The translations under genes and the position numbers were made by a program. The notes under the pieces are model-generated. The model was given only the letters and a program-made list of their open reading frames with translations, made no database searches and had not been told where the DNA came from. From RAM1 sp943372515 (GTDB taxonomy: Bacteria; Pseudomonadota; Gammaproteobacteria; Burkholderiales; Burkholderiaceae_C), in contig CALRYY010000005.1 in NCBI GenBank assembly GCA_943372515.1, forward strand, positions 1 to 64,000: DNA of 64,000 nucleotides, read 5' to 3'. Position 1 is the first letter of the stretch. Each line of letters starts with the position of its first letter. Shown in pieces: positions 43,373-51,665 of the stretch.

Positions 43373-44575
43373 ATGCGCACGCTGATCGTCACCCTGCCCC
43401 CGCCCGGCGAAGCCGCCAACGAATACGCCTACGTGCTGTCACCCGACGGCCTGCAGGTGGGCAGCGCCGCCAGTGCCGCCGCTGCCCTGCTACCCCTGCC
43501 CACCGGCGCCGGTGCCGAGGTGGTGGCCGTGGTGCCCGCGCGCGCCTTGTCCTGGCACCAGGTGGATCTGCCCAAGGGCACATCGGCTGCATCCCCGCGC
43601 CTGCGCGCGGTGCTGGAGGGCCTGCTGGAAGACCGCCTGCTGGACGAACCCGGTGACCTGCATTTCGCGCTGCAGCCCCAGGCCAAACCCGGCGCCCCGG
43701 CGTGGGTGGCCGCCTGCGACCGCGCCTGGCTGCGCACTGCCGTGCAGGCGCTGGAAACCGCGCAGCGCCCGGTCAGCCGCATCGTGCCCGAGCTGTGGCC
43801 CGGCGAACCCGCCGCGCTGTATGTCACCGGCGAGCCCGGCCGCGCCACCATGATCCTGGCGGACGACAGCGGCGTGGTCATCTGGCCCGTGGCCGGTGAG
43901 CTGCACGCCGGTGTGCCCGCCCTGCCCGACACCGTGGCCGTGGTGGCCGAACCGGCCGTGGCCGGCGTAGCCGAGCAGGCCCTGCAGCGCCCTGTGATGC
44001 TGCAGCAGGCGCCGCAGCGCCACTTGCTGGCCGCGCAATCGCCCTGGGACCTGGCGCAGTTTGACCTGGCAAGCTCCGGCCGCAGCCGCGCGTTCAAGAA
44101 ATTTTCCACCGGCTGGGCCGGTTTGCTGCGCTCGCCGCAGTGGCGGGCCGCACGCTGGGGCCTGGTGGCGCTGCTGCTGGCCAACCTGGTGGGGCTCAAT
44201 GCCTGGGCCTGGATGGAGCGCAGCGCACTCAAGTCCAAGCGCGAACAGATCCGCACCGCACTGACCGGCACCTTCCCGGCTGTGCGGGTGGTGGTGGACG
44301 CGCCGGTGCAGATGGAGCGTGAAGTGGCCGCCCTGCGCCAGGCTACCGGCGCCGCGTCGGGGCGCGACCTGGAGTCCATGCTGGCGGCGCTGGCTGCCGC
44401 CGCACCGCCCGGGCTGGCACCGACCTCGATTGAGTTCACAGGCAACGAGCTGCGCCTGAAGGGCGCAGGCGCCGCACCGGCCGCGCAACAGGCCGGCCCC
44501 AGCCTGCAGGCATTTGGCTACCGGACCAGCAGCGAGGGCGACACGCTGGTGGTGCGCCAGGGGGTAGCGCCATGA
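43373..44575 (+). CDS. gspL: Type II secretion protein GspL
   Basis: GspL recruits the GspE ATPase to the inner membrane. The 400-residue product has an actin-like cytoplasmic domain starting MRTLIVTLPPPGEAANEYAY, with 'VVAVVPARALSWHQVDLPKG' (about 55-75), a single membrane helix near 260-278 ('GLVALLLANLVGLNAWAW') and a periplasmic ferredoxin-like domain. ATG 43373 is chosen; the frame extends upstream into gspK but without homology. It overlaps gspM by four bases. Confidence 0.9.
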   Translation: MRTLIVTLPPPGEAANEYAYVLSPDGLQVGSAASAAAALLPLPTGAGAEVVAVVPARALSWHQVDLPKGTSAASPRLRAVLEGLLEDRLLDEPGDLHFALQPQAKPGAPAWVAACDRAWLRTAVQALETAQRPVSRIVPELWPGEPAALYVTGEPGRATMILADDSGVVIWPVAGELHAGVPALPDTVAVVAEPAVAGVAEQALQRPVMLQQAPQRHLLAAQSPWDLAQFDLASSGRSRAFKKFSTGWAGLLRSPQWRAARWGLVALLLANLVGLNAWAWMERSALKSKREQIRTALTGTFPAVRVVVDAPVQMEREVAALRQATGAASGRDLESMLAALAAAAPPGLAPTSIEFTGNELRLKGAGAAPAAQQAGPSLQAFGYRTSSEGDTLVVRQGVAP

Positions 44576-45063
44576 GCCGCACCCATACATTGACAGCGCG
44601 CTGGGCCCAACTGGCCCCGCGTGAAAAGCTGTTGGTGGGCACCGCCACCGCCGTGGTAGGGGTGGCCCTGCTGTGGTGGGTGGGCATGGCGCCCGCGCTG
44701 CAAACGCTGCGCACCGCACCCGGGCAGCACCGCAGCCTGGACACCCAGCTGCAGCGCATGCAGACGTTACAAGCCCAGGCCCAGGCGCTGCAAGCCCAGC
44801 CCAAGCAAGGCCATGACGAAGCCCTGCGCGCATTGGAGCTCACCATTCGCCAGCGCTTTGGCACCACGGCGCGCTACAGCATCGGCGCAGACCGCGTGAC
44901 CATCACCCTGAGCGCCGCCGCGCCCGACACCCTGGCCCAATGGCTGACCCAGGCGCGTGTGAACGCACGCGCCCTGCCGACTGAAGCGCGCTTGACGCGC
45001 AACGCCGCCGGCCAGTGGGACGGCACGCTGGTCATGAGCCTGCCGGCGCGCCAGGGCCAGTAA
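44572..45063 (+). CDS. gspM: Type II secretion protein GspM
   Basis: The 163-residue bitopic protein has a cytoplasmic N-terminus, a membrane helix (about 20-38, 'LVGTATAVVGVALLWWVGMA') and a periplasmic domain. 'WAQLAPREKLLVG' before the helix is the usual GspM start. It partners GspL. ATGA overlap with gspL, and gspN starts five bases after its stop. Confidence 0.88.
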   Translation: MSRTHTLTARWAQLAPREKLLVGTATAVVGVALLWWVGMAPALQTLRTAPGQHRSLDTQLQRMQTLQAQAQALQAQPKQGHDEALRALELTIRQRFGTTARYSIGADRVTITLSAAAPDTLAQWLTQARVNARALPTEARLTRNAAGQWDGTLVMSLPARQGQ

Positions 45064-45068
45064 CCGCC

Positions 45069-45875
45069 GTGGCACGGCACAAGCCCCCCATCCTCCCCGG
45101 CCAGCGCCCGGGCGCACCCTGGGGCTGGGCCGTGGGTGGCCTGCTGGCGGGCGTGCTGCTGGCCCTGGTGCTGTTTGCGCCGGCACGCTGGCTGGCAGGC
45201 GCCGTGCAGCGCGCAAGCCAGGGCAAAGTGCTGCTGGCCGATGCGCGTGGCACCGTGTGGAACGGCACGGCTCGCCTGGTGCTGACCGGGGGCGAGGGCA
45301 GCAACGACGCCGCCGCCCTGCCCGGGCGGCTGCAATGGCAGCTGCGCCCGGCCTTCAACGGCATCAGCGCGCGCATTGGTGCCGACTGCTGCACCACCGC
45401 CCCTGTGCAGCTGCGCGCCGCGCTGGGCTTTGGCAGCGCCCGCATCACCGTGGCCGATGGCGTGTCGATGTGGCCCGCCGCCGTACTGGCCGGGCTGGGC
45501 ACGCCCTGGAATACCCTGCAACTGGACGGCGAACTGGGCCTGTCTACACAGGGCCTTTCAGTAGAATGGTCCGCAGGCCGGCTGGCCGTGGGCGGGCGGG
45601 CCGAACTGGCCGCAGCGCGCATTTCATCCCGGCTGTCCACGCTGCGGCCCATGGGCAGCTACCGCATCACCCTCACCGGAGGCGCTACGTCAACGCTTGA
45701 ACTGGCCACGCTGGAAGGCAGCCTTCAGCTCAGCGGCAACGGCCGTTGGGTGGGCTCCCGGCTGCGCTTTGAGGGCATGGCCAGTGCTGCGCCCGAGCGC
45801 GAAGCGGCGCTTTCCAACCTGCTGAACATCATCGGACGGCGCAACGGCGCGCGTTCCATCATCACCATCGGCTAG
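45069..45875 (+). CDS. gspN: Type II secretion protein GspN
   Basis: A 268-residue inner-membrane-anchored protein of the T2SSN family, present in some T2SS and not strictly required. One N-terminal helix (about 15-35, 'WAVGGLLAGVLLALVLFAPA') precedes a periplasmic domain with 'VLLADARGTVWNGTARLVLT' and the C-terminal 'LLNIIGRRNGARSIITIG', both typical. The start is GTG 45069; the frame is open upstream inside gspM. Confidence 0.85.
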   Translation: MARHKPPILPGQRPGAPWGWAVGGLLAGVLLALVLFAPARWLAGAVQRASQGKVLLADARGTVWNGTARLVLTGGEGSNDAAALPGRLQWQLRPAFNGISARIGADCCTTAPVQLRAALGFGSARITVADGVSMWPAAVLAGLGTPWNTLQLDGELGLSTQGLSVEWSAGRLAVGGRAELAAARISSRLSTLRPMGSYRITLTGGATSTLELATLEGSLQLSGNGRWVGSRLRFEGMASAAPEREAALSNLLNIIGRRNGARSIITIG

Positions 45876-45889
45876 TCAACAGGCCTCCC

Positions 45890-47986
45890 ATGAGAAAACC
45901 CCGCTTTGCACTTGTTTACCTGGCCGCCTGCATGGCCCTGGCCGGTGCGCCGCTGGCCGTGCACGCGCAGCGCCCGGGCGAGCCGATCACGCTGAACTTT
46001 GCCGGCGCCGAGATTGAAGCCGTGGCCCGCACCATGGGCGTGATCACCGGGCGCAACATCGTGGTGGACCCGCGCGTGAAGGGCACGATGAACCTCAACA
46101 CCGAAAAGCCGGTGACGCCTGCGGCCGCGTACAACCAGTTTCTGGCGACGCTGCGCCTGTCGGGCTACACGGTTGTGGAAGCCGGCGGCATCTACAAGGT
46201 GGTGCCCGAAGCCGACGCCAAGCTGCAAGGCGGCAGCGTGCAAACGGGGCCCGTGGCCATCGGCGGCAGCCAGATCGTCACGCAGATCTTCCGGCTGAGC
46301 TATGAGTCGGCCAACAACCTGGTGCCGATCCTGCGCCCGCTGATCAGCCCCAACAACACCATCAACGTGAACCCCGGCAACAACTCGCTGGTGATCACCG
46401 ATTACGCCGACAACCTGCAGCGCCTGGGCCGCATCATCTCGGCGCTGGACGTGTCCAACGCTACAGACGTAGAGATACTGCCGCTCAAGCACGCCATCGC
46501 ATCCGACCTGGCACCGCTGGTGGTGCGGCTGATTGAATCGGGCAACAGCGGCTCGATCGGTGCGCCGGCGCCTGCAGCCGGACAGGCCGACACCTCATTT
46601 CGCACCACGGTGGTGGCCGAGCCGCGCAGCAACACGCTGATCGTGCGCGCAGCCAACCCGGCGCGCCTGAACCTGGTGCGCGCGCTGGTCGAGCGACTGG
46701 ACCAACCCACCGCGCAGACGGCGTCGGGCAACATCTACGTCGTGTATTTGAAGAACGCCGACGCGGCCAAGCTGGCCGTGACGCTGCGCGCTGCGCTGTC
46801 GGCCAATACGGGTGGCGGTGCCACTGCTGGTGGCGGCGCGCCCATCACCCAGCCCACGCTGTCGGCAGCGGGCGCCAGTGCCGCCACGTCACCGATTGCC
46901 GCATCGGCCCAGCCGTCCACCGGCGGGCAGATCCAGGCCGACCCCGCCACCAACTCGCTCATCATCACCGCGCCCGAGCCGCAATACCGCCAGCTGCGCG
47001 CCGTGATCGACCGGCTGGACCAGCGCCGCGCGCAGGTGTTTGTGGAAAGCCTGATCGCCGAGGTGAACGCCGACAAGGCCGCGGAATTCGGCATCCAGTG
47101 GCAGGGCCCGCTGGGCAAGGCCGGCGACAAGAACATCGGCCTGCTGGGCACCAACTTCAGCATTGGCGGGCGCAACATCATCGACCTGGCCGTGGGCGCA
47201 GCCAGCGGCACGGTGGCGCCGTCTACCGGTGGCAACTTTGGCATCGTGCACCGTACCAACGGCGTGTATGTGCTGGGCTTTCTGGCGCGCTTTCTGGAGG
47301 CCAACGGCGACGGCAACATTTTGTCCACGCCCAACCTGCTGACGCTGGACAACGAAGAGGCCAAGATCGTCATCGGCCAGAACGTGCCGTTTGTGACGGG
47401 CCAGTACACCAACAACAATTCCAGCAGCGGCTCGGTCAACCCGTTTCAGACCATCGAGCGCAAGGACGTGGGCCTGACGCTGCGCGTGAAGCCCCAGATC
47501 AGCGAGAACGGCACGGTCAAGCTGCAGATCTTCCAGGAAGTGTCCAGTGTGCAGGCGTCGTCCATCAACTCCGCCACCGGGCTGATCACCAACAAGCGCT
47601 CGATTGAATCCAACGTGCTGGTAGACGACGGCTCCATCGTGGTGCTGGGCGGCCTGCTGCAGGACGAATACTCAGGCAACCAGGAAAAGGTGCCCGGCCT
47701 GGGCGATGTGCCGCTGTTTGGCAACCTGTTCAAGGGCGAAACCCGCAGCCGCAAGAAGACCAACCTGATGGTGTTTTTGCGGCCCGTGGTGGTACGCGAC
47801 GCGCAGCAAAGCGACAGCCTGTCGCTGGACCGCTACGACCTGATGCGCCTGAAGCAGGAGCTGGCCCAGCCCGTGCCCAGCCAGGTCGTGCCGGTGAACG
47901 AGGCGCCCGTGTTGCCCGCGCTGCCCGGCACGCGGCCGGCCACGGTACCCGCGCCATTGGGTGTACCGGCCCCCGCCAAGCGTTGA
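45890..47986 (+). CDS. gspD: Type II secretion outer-membrane secretin GspD
   Basis: GspD forms the 15-mer outer-membrane channel. The 698-residue preprotein has a Sec signal (cleavage near Ala26/Gln27), the N0 domain 'ITLNFAGAEIEAVARTMGVI', three N1-N3 repeats with 'NSLVITDYADNLQRLGRIIS', 'SNTLIVRAANPARLNLVRAL' and 'NSLIITAPEPQYRQLRAVID', and the secretin core ending 'VLVDDGSIVVLGGLLQDEYS...VPGLGDVPLFGNLFK'. A Gly/Ala/Ser-rich linker (about 305-345) interrupts N3. The C-terminus ends Pro/Ala-rich, with no evident S-domain for a pilotin. 14 bases after gspN. Confidence 0.96.
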   Translation: MRKPRFALVYLAACMALAGAPLAVHAQRPGEPITLNFAGAEIEAVARTMGVITGRNIVVDPRVKGTMNLNTEKPVTPAAAYNQFLATLRLSGYTVVEAGGIYKVVPEADAKLQGGSVQTGPVAIGGSQIVTQIFRLSYESANNLVPILRPLISPNNTINVNPGNNSLVITDYADNLQRLGRIISALDVSNATDVEILPLKHAIASDLAPLVVRLIESGNSGSIGAPAPAAGQADTSFRTTVVAEPRSNTLIVRAANPARLNLVRALVERLDQPTAQTASGNIYVVYLKNADAAKLAVTLRAALSANTGGGATAGGGAPITQPTLSAAGASAATSPIAASAQPSTGGQIQADPATNSLIITAPEPQYRQLRAVIDRLDQRRAQVFVESLIAEVNADKAAEFGIQWQGPLGKAGDKNIGLLGTNFSIGGRNIIDLAVGAASGTVAPSTGGNFGIVHRTNGVYVLGFLARFLEANGDGNILSTPNLLTLDNEEAKIVIGQNVPFVTGQYTNNNSSSGSVNPFQTIERKDVGLTLRVKPQISENGTVKLQIFQEVSSVQASSINSATGLITNKRSIESNVLVDDGSIVVLGGLLQDEYSGNQEKVPGLGDVPLFGNLFKGETRSRKKTNLMVFLRPVVVRDAQQSDSLSLDRYDLMRLKQELAQPVPSQVVPVNEAPVLPALPGTRPATVPAPLGVPAPAKR

Positions 47987-47997
47987 CAACCCAAGCC

Positions 47998-49386
47998 ATG
48001 CGCTACCCGCTGCCCTACACTTTTGCGCGCACCAGCCAGCTGCTGCTGGAAGACGACGGCCAGGACATCACGCTGTGGCACGGCATGGAGCCCGTGCGCA
48101 GCGCCTGGAGCGAGGTCATGCGCAAATACGCCGTGCGCTCGGTTCAGCAGCTGGACGCCGCCGCACTGGCCCAGCGCATCAGCGCCGCGTATTCACAGGG
48201 TGAATCGAGCGCCGCCACCGTGGTGAGCGAGGTGCAAAACGACGCCGACCTGTCGCGCATGATGCAGGAGCTGCCCGCGGTAGAAGATCTGCTGGAGACC
48301 AGCGACGACGCGCCCATCATCCGCATGCTGAACGCGCTGCTGACGCAGGCCGCGCGCGACGGCGCCAGCGACATCCACATCGAGCCGTACGAGCGCACGT
48401 CCAGCGTGCGCTTTCGGGTGGACGGCACGCTGCGCGAGGTGGTGCAGCCCAACCGTGCGCTGCACGCCGCGCTGATCTCGCGCCTGAAAATCATGGCCGA
48501 GCTGGACATTGCCGAAAAGCGCCTGCCGCAAGACGGCCGCATCAGCTTGCGCATTGGCACCCGCGCGGTGGACGTGCGTGTGAGCACCCTGCCCAGCGCC
48601 CACGGTGAGCGCGCCGTGCTGCGCCTGCTGGACAAAAGCGAAAGCAAGCTCAGCCTGGAATCGGTGGGCATGCAGGGCGATGTGCTGCGCCGCTTTGAGC
48701 AGCTGATAGCGCAGCCCCACGGCATCATCCTGGTGACCGGCCCCACGGGCTCGGGCAAGACCACCACGCTGTATGCCGCGCTGCAGCGGCTGGACGCCAG
48801 CCAGAGCAACATCATGACGGTGGAAGACCCGATTGAGTATGAGCTGCCCGGCATCGGCCAGACGCAGGTGAATGCCAAGATCGACCTGACATTTGCCAAG
48901 GCGCTGCGCGCCATCCTGCGCCAGGACCCGGACGTGATCATGATCGGCGAAATCCGCGACTTTGAAACCGCGCAGATCGCCATCCAGGCATCGCTGACCG
49001 GCCACCTGGTGCTGGCCACGCTGCACACCAACGACGCCGCCAGCGCGGTAACGCGGCTGACCGACATGGGCGTGGAGCCGTTCCTTTTGAGTTCATCCCT
49101 ACTCGGTACGCTGGCCCAGCGGCTGGTGCGAAAGCTGTGCAAACACTGTGGTGGCCCGGGCTGCAGCGAATGCGGCCAGACCGGCTACCAGGGCCGCACC
49201 GGTGTGTTTGAGCTGCTGGTGACGGACGAAGCCATCCGCGCGCAGATCCACAACCGCGCCTCTGAAGCCGACATCCGCGATGCGGCGCTGAAAGCCGGCA
49301 TGGTGCTGATGCGCGACGACGGCGAGCGGCTGGTGCAGGAACGCATCACGTCGCGTGAAGAGCTTGTTCGCGTAACGCGCGAGTAG
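47998..49386 (+). CDS. gspE: Type II secretion ATPase GspE
   Basis: GspE is the hexameric cytoplasmic ATPase that drives pseudopilus assembly. The 462-residue product has an N1E-type start, 'ARDGASDIHIEPYERTSSVR', Walker A GPTGSGKT at about 248-255, the Asp box 'NIMTVEDPIEYE', Walker B 'DVIMIGEIRD' (about 312-321) and the His box 'HLVLATLHTND'. The zinc motif is compact: cysteines 381, 384, 389 and 392 (CX2C-X4-CX2C). Start is ATG 47998; a TTG at 47983 overlapping gspD is possible. Last gene of the operon. Confidence 0.95.
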   Translation: MRYPLPYTFARTSQLLLEDDGQDITLWHGMEPVRSAWSEVMRKYAVRSVQQLDAAALAQRISAAYSQGESSAATVVSEVQNDADLSRMMQELPAVEDLLETSDDAPIIRMLNALLTQAARDGASDIHIEPYERTSSVRFRVDGTLREVVQPNRALHAALISRLKIMAELDIAEKRLPQDGRISLRIGTRAVDVRVSTLPSAHGERAVLRLLDKSESKLSLESVGMQGDVLRRFEQLIAQPHGIILVTGPTGSGKTTTLYAALQRLDASQSNIMTVEDPIEYELPGIGQTQVNAKIDLTFAKALRAILRQDPDVIMIGEIRDFETAQIAIQASLTGHLVLATLHTNDAASAVTRLTDMGVEPFLLSSSLLGTLAQRLVRKLCKHCGGPGCSECGQTGYQGRTGVFELLVTDEAIRAQIHNRASEADIRDAALKAGMVLMRDDGERLVQERITSREELVRVTRE

Positions 49387-49413
49387 GGCGAGTTAGCACT
49401 AGGCTCACCAGGC

Positions 49414-49431
49414 AGGGGAATGCCCCTTTTT
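49414..49431 (+). terminator. Terminator of the gsp operon
   Basis: AGGGG (49414-49418) and CCCCT (49423-49427) pair around AATG, followed by a five-T run, 28 bases after the gspE stop. The stem is short, so confidence is moderate. Confidence 0.6.
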
Positions 49432-49817
49432 GCCTCGTCGCACAGCCCGCAGCCGTGGCGTTGGGGCGCCTGCGAAACTTTCTCCGGCTGAAAGCGCCTG
49501 ACGGGACGGTGCCCTGTTCGCGCCACCCCGTCAGGCTTGCGGCGTTCGAGCAGCGGGTCTTCCTGCCACGTTGACCAAAAGCCCGTTGCGGTGGGGCGGC
49601 GCTTTCGCCACCGATCAAGAGCCCGGGCGCGAAGCGCGCAGGACCGGCGCACGGGTGGTTATGAAGGGGCGGGGTATCAATCGCCGGGCCGAGCACTGCA
49701 GCGGCTCACCCCGAAGGGGGCCGGGCTCTGGTGGCGAAAGCGCCGCCCCGCCGCGACGGGCGTCTACCCCGGAGAAACCGGCAATAGCATTAACAGACCC
49801 TTCCTTCGGCCATGCGC
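49432..49817. repeat. Non-coding region with a large imperfect inverted-repeat element
   Basis: No gene is supported here. GGGGCGGCGCTTTCGCCACC (49593-49612), six bases, then GAGCCCGG (49619-49626) is matched in inverted orientation by CCGGGCTC-T-GGTGGCGAAAGCGCCGCCCC (in 49721-49749). The arms are about 29 bases, with roughly 95 bases between them. Open frames across both strands have no homology I recognise and look like chance in GC-rich sequence. It may be a miniature mobile element or dispersed repeat. Confidence 0.55.
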
Positions 49818-50453
49818 TCAGAGACGACGCCAGCCTTCATACGCGGTCCACGCCGCCCCCAGCAGCAACATCGCCCCCGCTGCACGCACCACCCGCAGCT
49901 GCAATCTCGGCCGTGTAGCCAGACCCGTCGCGGCGCCCCCCGCAGCCAGAGCGTTCGGTCCGTAAATCAGCGCCTGCGTAAACGCGATGATCACCCACAG
50001 CATCCCCGCCTGTACCCAGGCCGCGCCCGCGCCGGGGCGAAAGAACTGCGGGAACACCGCAAACATGAACAGGTACGCCTTGGGGTTGAGCAGGTTGGTC
50101 AGCGCGGCCTGGCGAAAGGTGGCCCAGCCTGATGTGGCCGCCTGCGCCGTGGGCAGCGCGCCTGCGGCCGACCGCATGCGCAGCAAGGTGATGCCGATCC
50201 ACGCGATGTAAGCGGCGCCGGCCAGCAGCATGGCGTTGAACAGCGCGGGCACCATCTGCAGCACCAGGCCGATGCCTAAAGCCGACGCCGCCACGTGCAC
50301 CACCGCGCCGGCAATTACGCCGGCCACCGCCAGAAGCCCACGGCGCGGGCCCCCGGCCAGGGCATTGGCCGCGATGAAGGCCATGTCCATGCCCGGCAGC
50401 ACGACGATGCCCAGAACCATGAGGAAGAAGAGCCAGAGATGGGTGGTTTCCAT
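49818..50453 (-). CDS. LysE/RhtB family amino-acid exporter
   Basis: A 211-residue inner-membrane protein with about six hydrophobic helices. 'VLPGMDMAFIAANALAGGPRRGLLA' (about 18-42) is the LysE/RhtB signature (PGP/D-type turn then G-x-R-x-G), and 'ALTNLLNPKAYLFMFAVFPQF' near residue 120 is the second family block. Such proteins export amino acids such as homoserine, threonine or lysine. ATG 50453 (or 50459) is the natural start; the longer frame overlaps the divergent WYL gene. The divergent regulator may control it. Confidence 0.87.
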   Translation of the reverse strand: METTHLWLFFLMVLGIVVLPGMDMAFIAANALAGGPRRGLLAVAGVIAGAVVHVAASALGIGLVLQMVPALFNAMLLAGAAYIAWIGITLLRMRSAAGALPTAQAATSGWATFRQAALTNLLNPKAYLFMFAVFPQFFRPGAGAAWVQAGMLWVIIAFTQALIYGPNALAAGGAATGLATRPRLQLRVVRAAGAMLLLGAAWTAYEGWRRL

Positions 50454-50538
50454 GTGCATGCCTTGTTGAAATTGATGGCCGCAATGTAGAAGCATTACAG
50501 GGCAATATTCGCCCTGATTCGGTTCTACACTGCCAAGC

Positions 50539-51498
50539 ATGTACTCCCCCACCACCCGCGTGCTGGCCGTGCTGGACCTGCTGCAAAGCGAGGGCCGTCT
50601 GACGGGCGCCGAGCTGGCCCGGCGCGTGAACGTGGACGGGCGCACGCTGCGCCGCTACATCGCGCGGCTGGAGGAGCTGGGCATCCCTGTGCAGGCCGAG
50701 CGCGGGCGTTACGGCTGCTATTCATTGATGCCTGGCTTCAAGCTGCCGCCAATGATGTTCAGCAACGCCGAGGCCGTGGCACTGTCATTGGGCCTGCTGG
50801 CCGCGCGGCAGATCGGCGTGATGGGCGCCGCACCCGCGGCCGACAGTGCACAGGCCAAACTGGAGCGCGTGATGCCCGCGCCGCTGAAGACGCGGGTGCG
50901 CGCCCTGGGCGAAACCATCCAGATGGATCTGGCGCGCACCCTGCCTGCCGGCGACAACGCCGCGCTGCTGGCGCTGAGCGAGGCCGCCCACGTGCGCCAG
51001 CGCGTTCACCTGCGCTACGCCGCCGCCAACGGCGAGGCGACCGGGCGTGACGTGGATGTGTATGGCGTGGCGCTGCGCAACGCGCGCTGGTACGCCGTGG
51101 GCCACTGCCACCTGCGCGGGGGTATGCGCAGCTTTCGCATCGACCGGGTGCAAGGCATCGAACCGCGCCTGGCCACGTTCGACCCGCCCGCCGACTTTGA
51201 CGCCGTGCGCCACCTGGCGCTGGGCCTGGCCACGCTGCCGCGCGCCATCAGCGTGCAGGTGCTGCTGAAAACCGACCTGGCCACAGCACACGCGCAGCTG
51301 TTTGAAACCATAGGCCTGTTCCAGCCGGCGGGCAAACACCTGATGCTGTACGCGCAGGTAGACGACCTGCGCTGGTTTGCGCGCCAGCTCTCGCGGCTGG
51401 AATGTGTGTTTGAGGTAATCAATCCGCCGCGCCTGCGTACTGAACTGGCACGGCATGCGCAGCGGTTGTTGCGCTATTCGGGCAAGGCGTTGGTTTGA
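50539..51498 (+). CDS. YafY-type transcriptional regulator (HTH_11 and WYL domains)
   Basis: The 319-residue protein has an N-terminal winged HTH (residues 4-60, 'GRLTGAELARRVNVDGRTLRRYIARLEELG') and a WYL domain (about 140-210, with 'NARWYAVGHCHLRGGMRSFRIDRV') plus a WCX C-terminal region. WYL regulators sense ligands, sometimes nucleic acids. It is divergent from the LysE-type exporter with an 85-bp gap, so regulation of that exporter is likely. Confidence 0.87.
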   Translation: MYSPTTRVLAVLDLLQSEGRLTGAELARRVNVDGRTLRRYIARLEELGIPVQAERGRYGCYSLMPGFKLPPMMFSNAEAVALSLGLLAARQIGVMGAAPAADSAQAKLERVMPAPLKTRVRALGETIQMDLARTLPAGDNAALLALSEAAHVRQRVHLRYAAANGEATGRDVDVYGVALRNARWYAVGHCHLRGGMRSFRIDRVQGIEPRLATFDPPADFDAVRHLALGLATLPRAISVQVLLKTDLATAHAQLFETIGLFQPAGKHLMLYAQVDDLRWFARQLSRLECVFEVINPPRLRTELARHAQRLLRYSGKALV

Positions 51499-51543
51499 GA
51501 TTCCGCGGGTTGGCGCTGACGTCCACGCGCCCAAATCGCAGCA

Positions 51544-51641
51544 GGCTCAAACGGGTGGGGCACTCTGCGCAGCGACATGAGGAGGCGGGCGCAGCCCGCC
51601 GGGGGACAGTCGCGGAGCAGAGTGCCCCGCCCGTTTGAGCC
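51544..51641. repeat. Long cruciform-forming inverted repeat between WYL regulator and efflux operon
   Basis: A 25-base arm GGCTCAAACGGGTGGGGCAC... (51544-51568) pairs with its complement at 51617-51641 with one mismatch; inside it a perfect GGCGGGC-GCA-GCCCGCC hairpin (51584-51600) is nested. It sits between two convergent genes (ends 51498 and 51666), so it could block read-through in both directions, though there is no T-tract on the plus strand close to the stem. Confidence 0.8.
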
Positions 51642-51665
51642 CGAAGTAGCATAGCGATAAAAAAC

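Noticed and set aside
49346..49696. Minus-strand frame of 116 codons after gspE
   Set aside because: No family recognised, it overlaps the gspE end and an inverted-repeat element, and its composition is Arg/Pro/Ala-rich as for chance frames.
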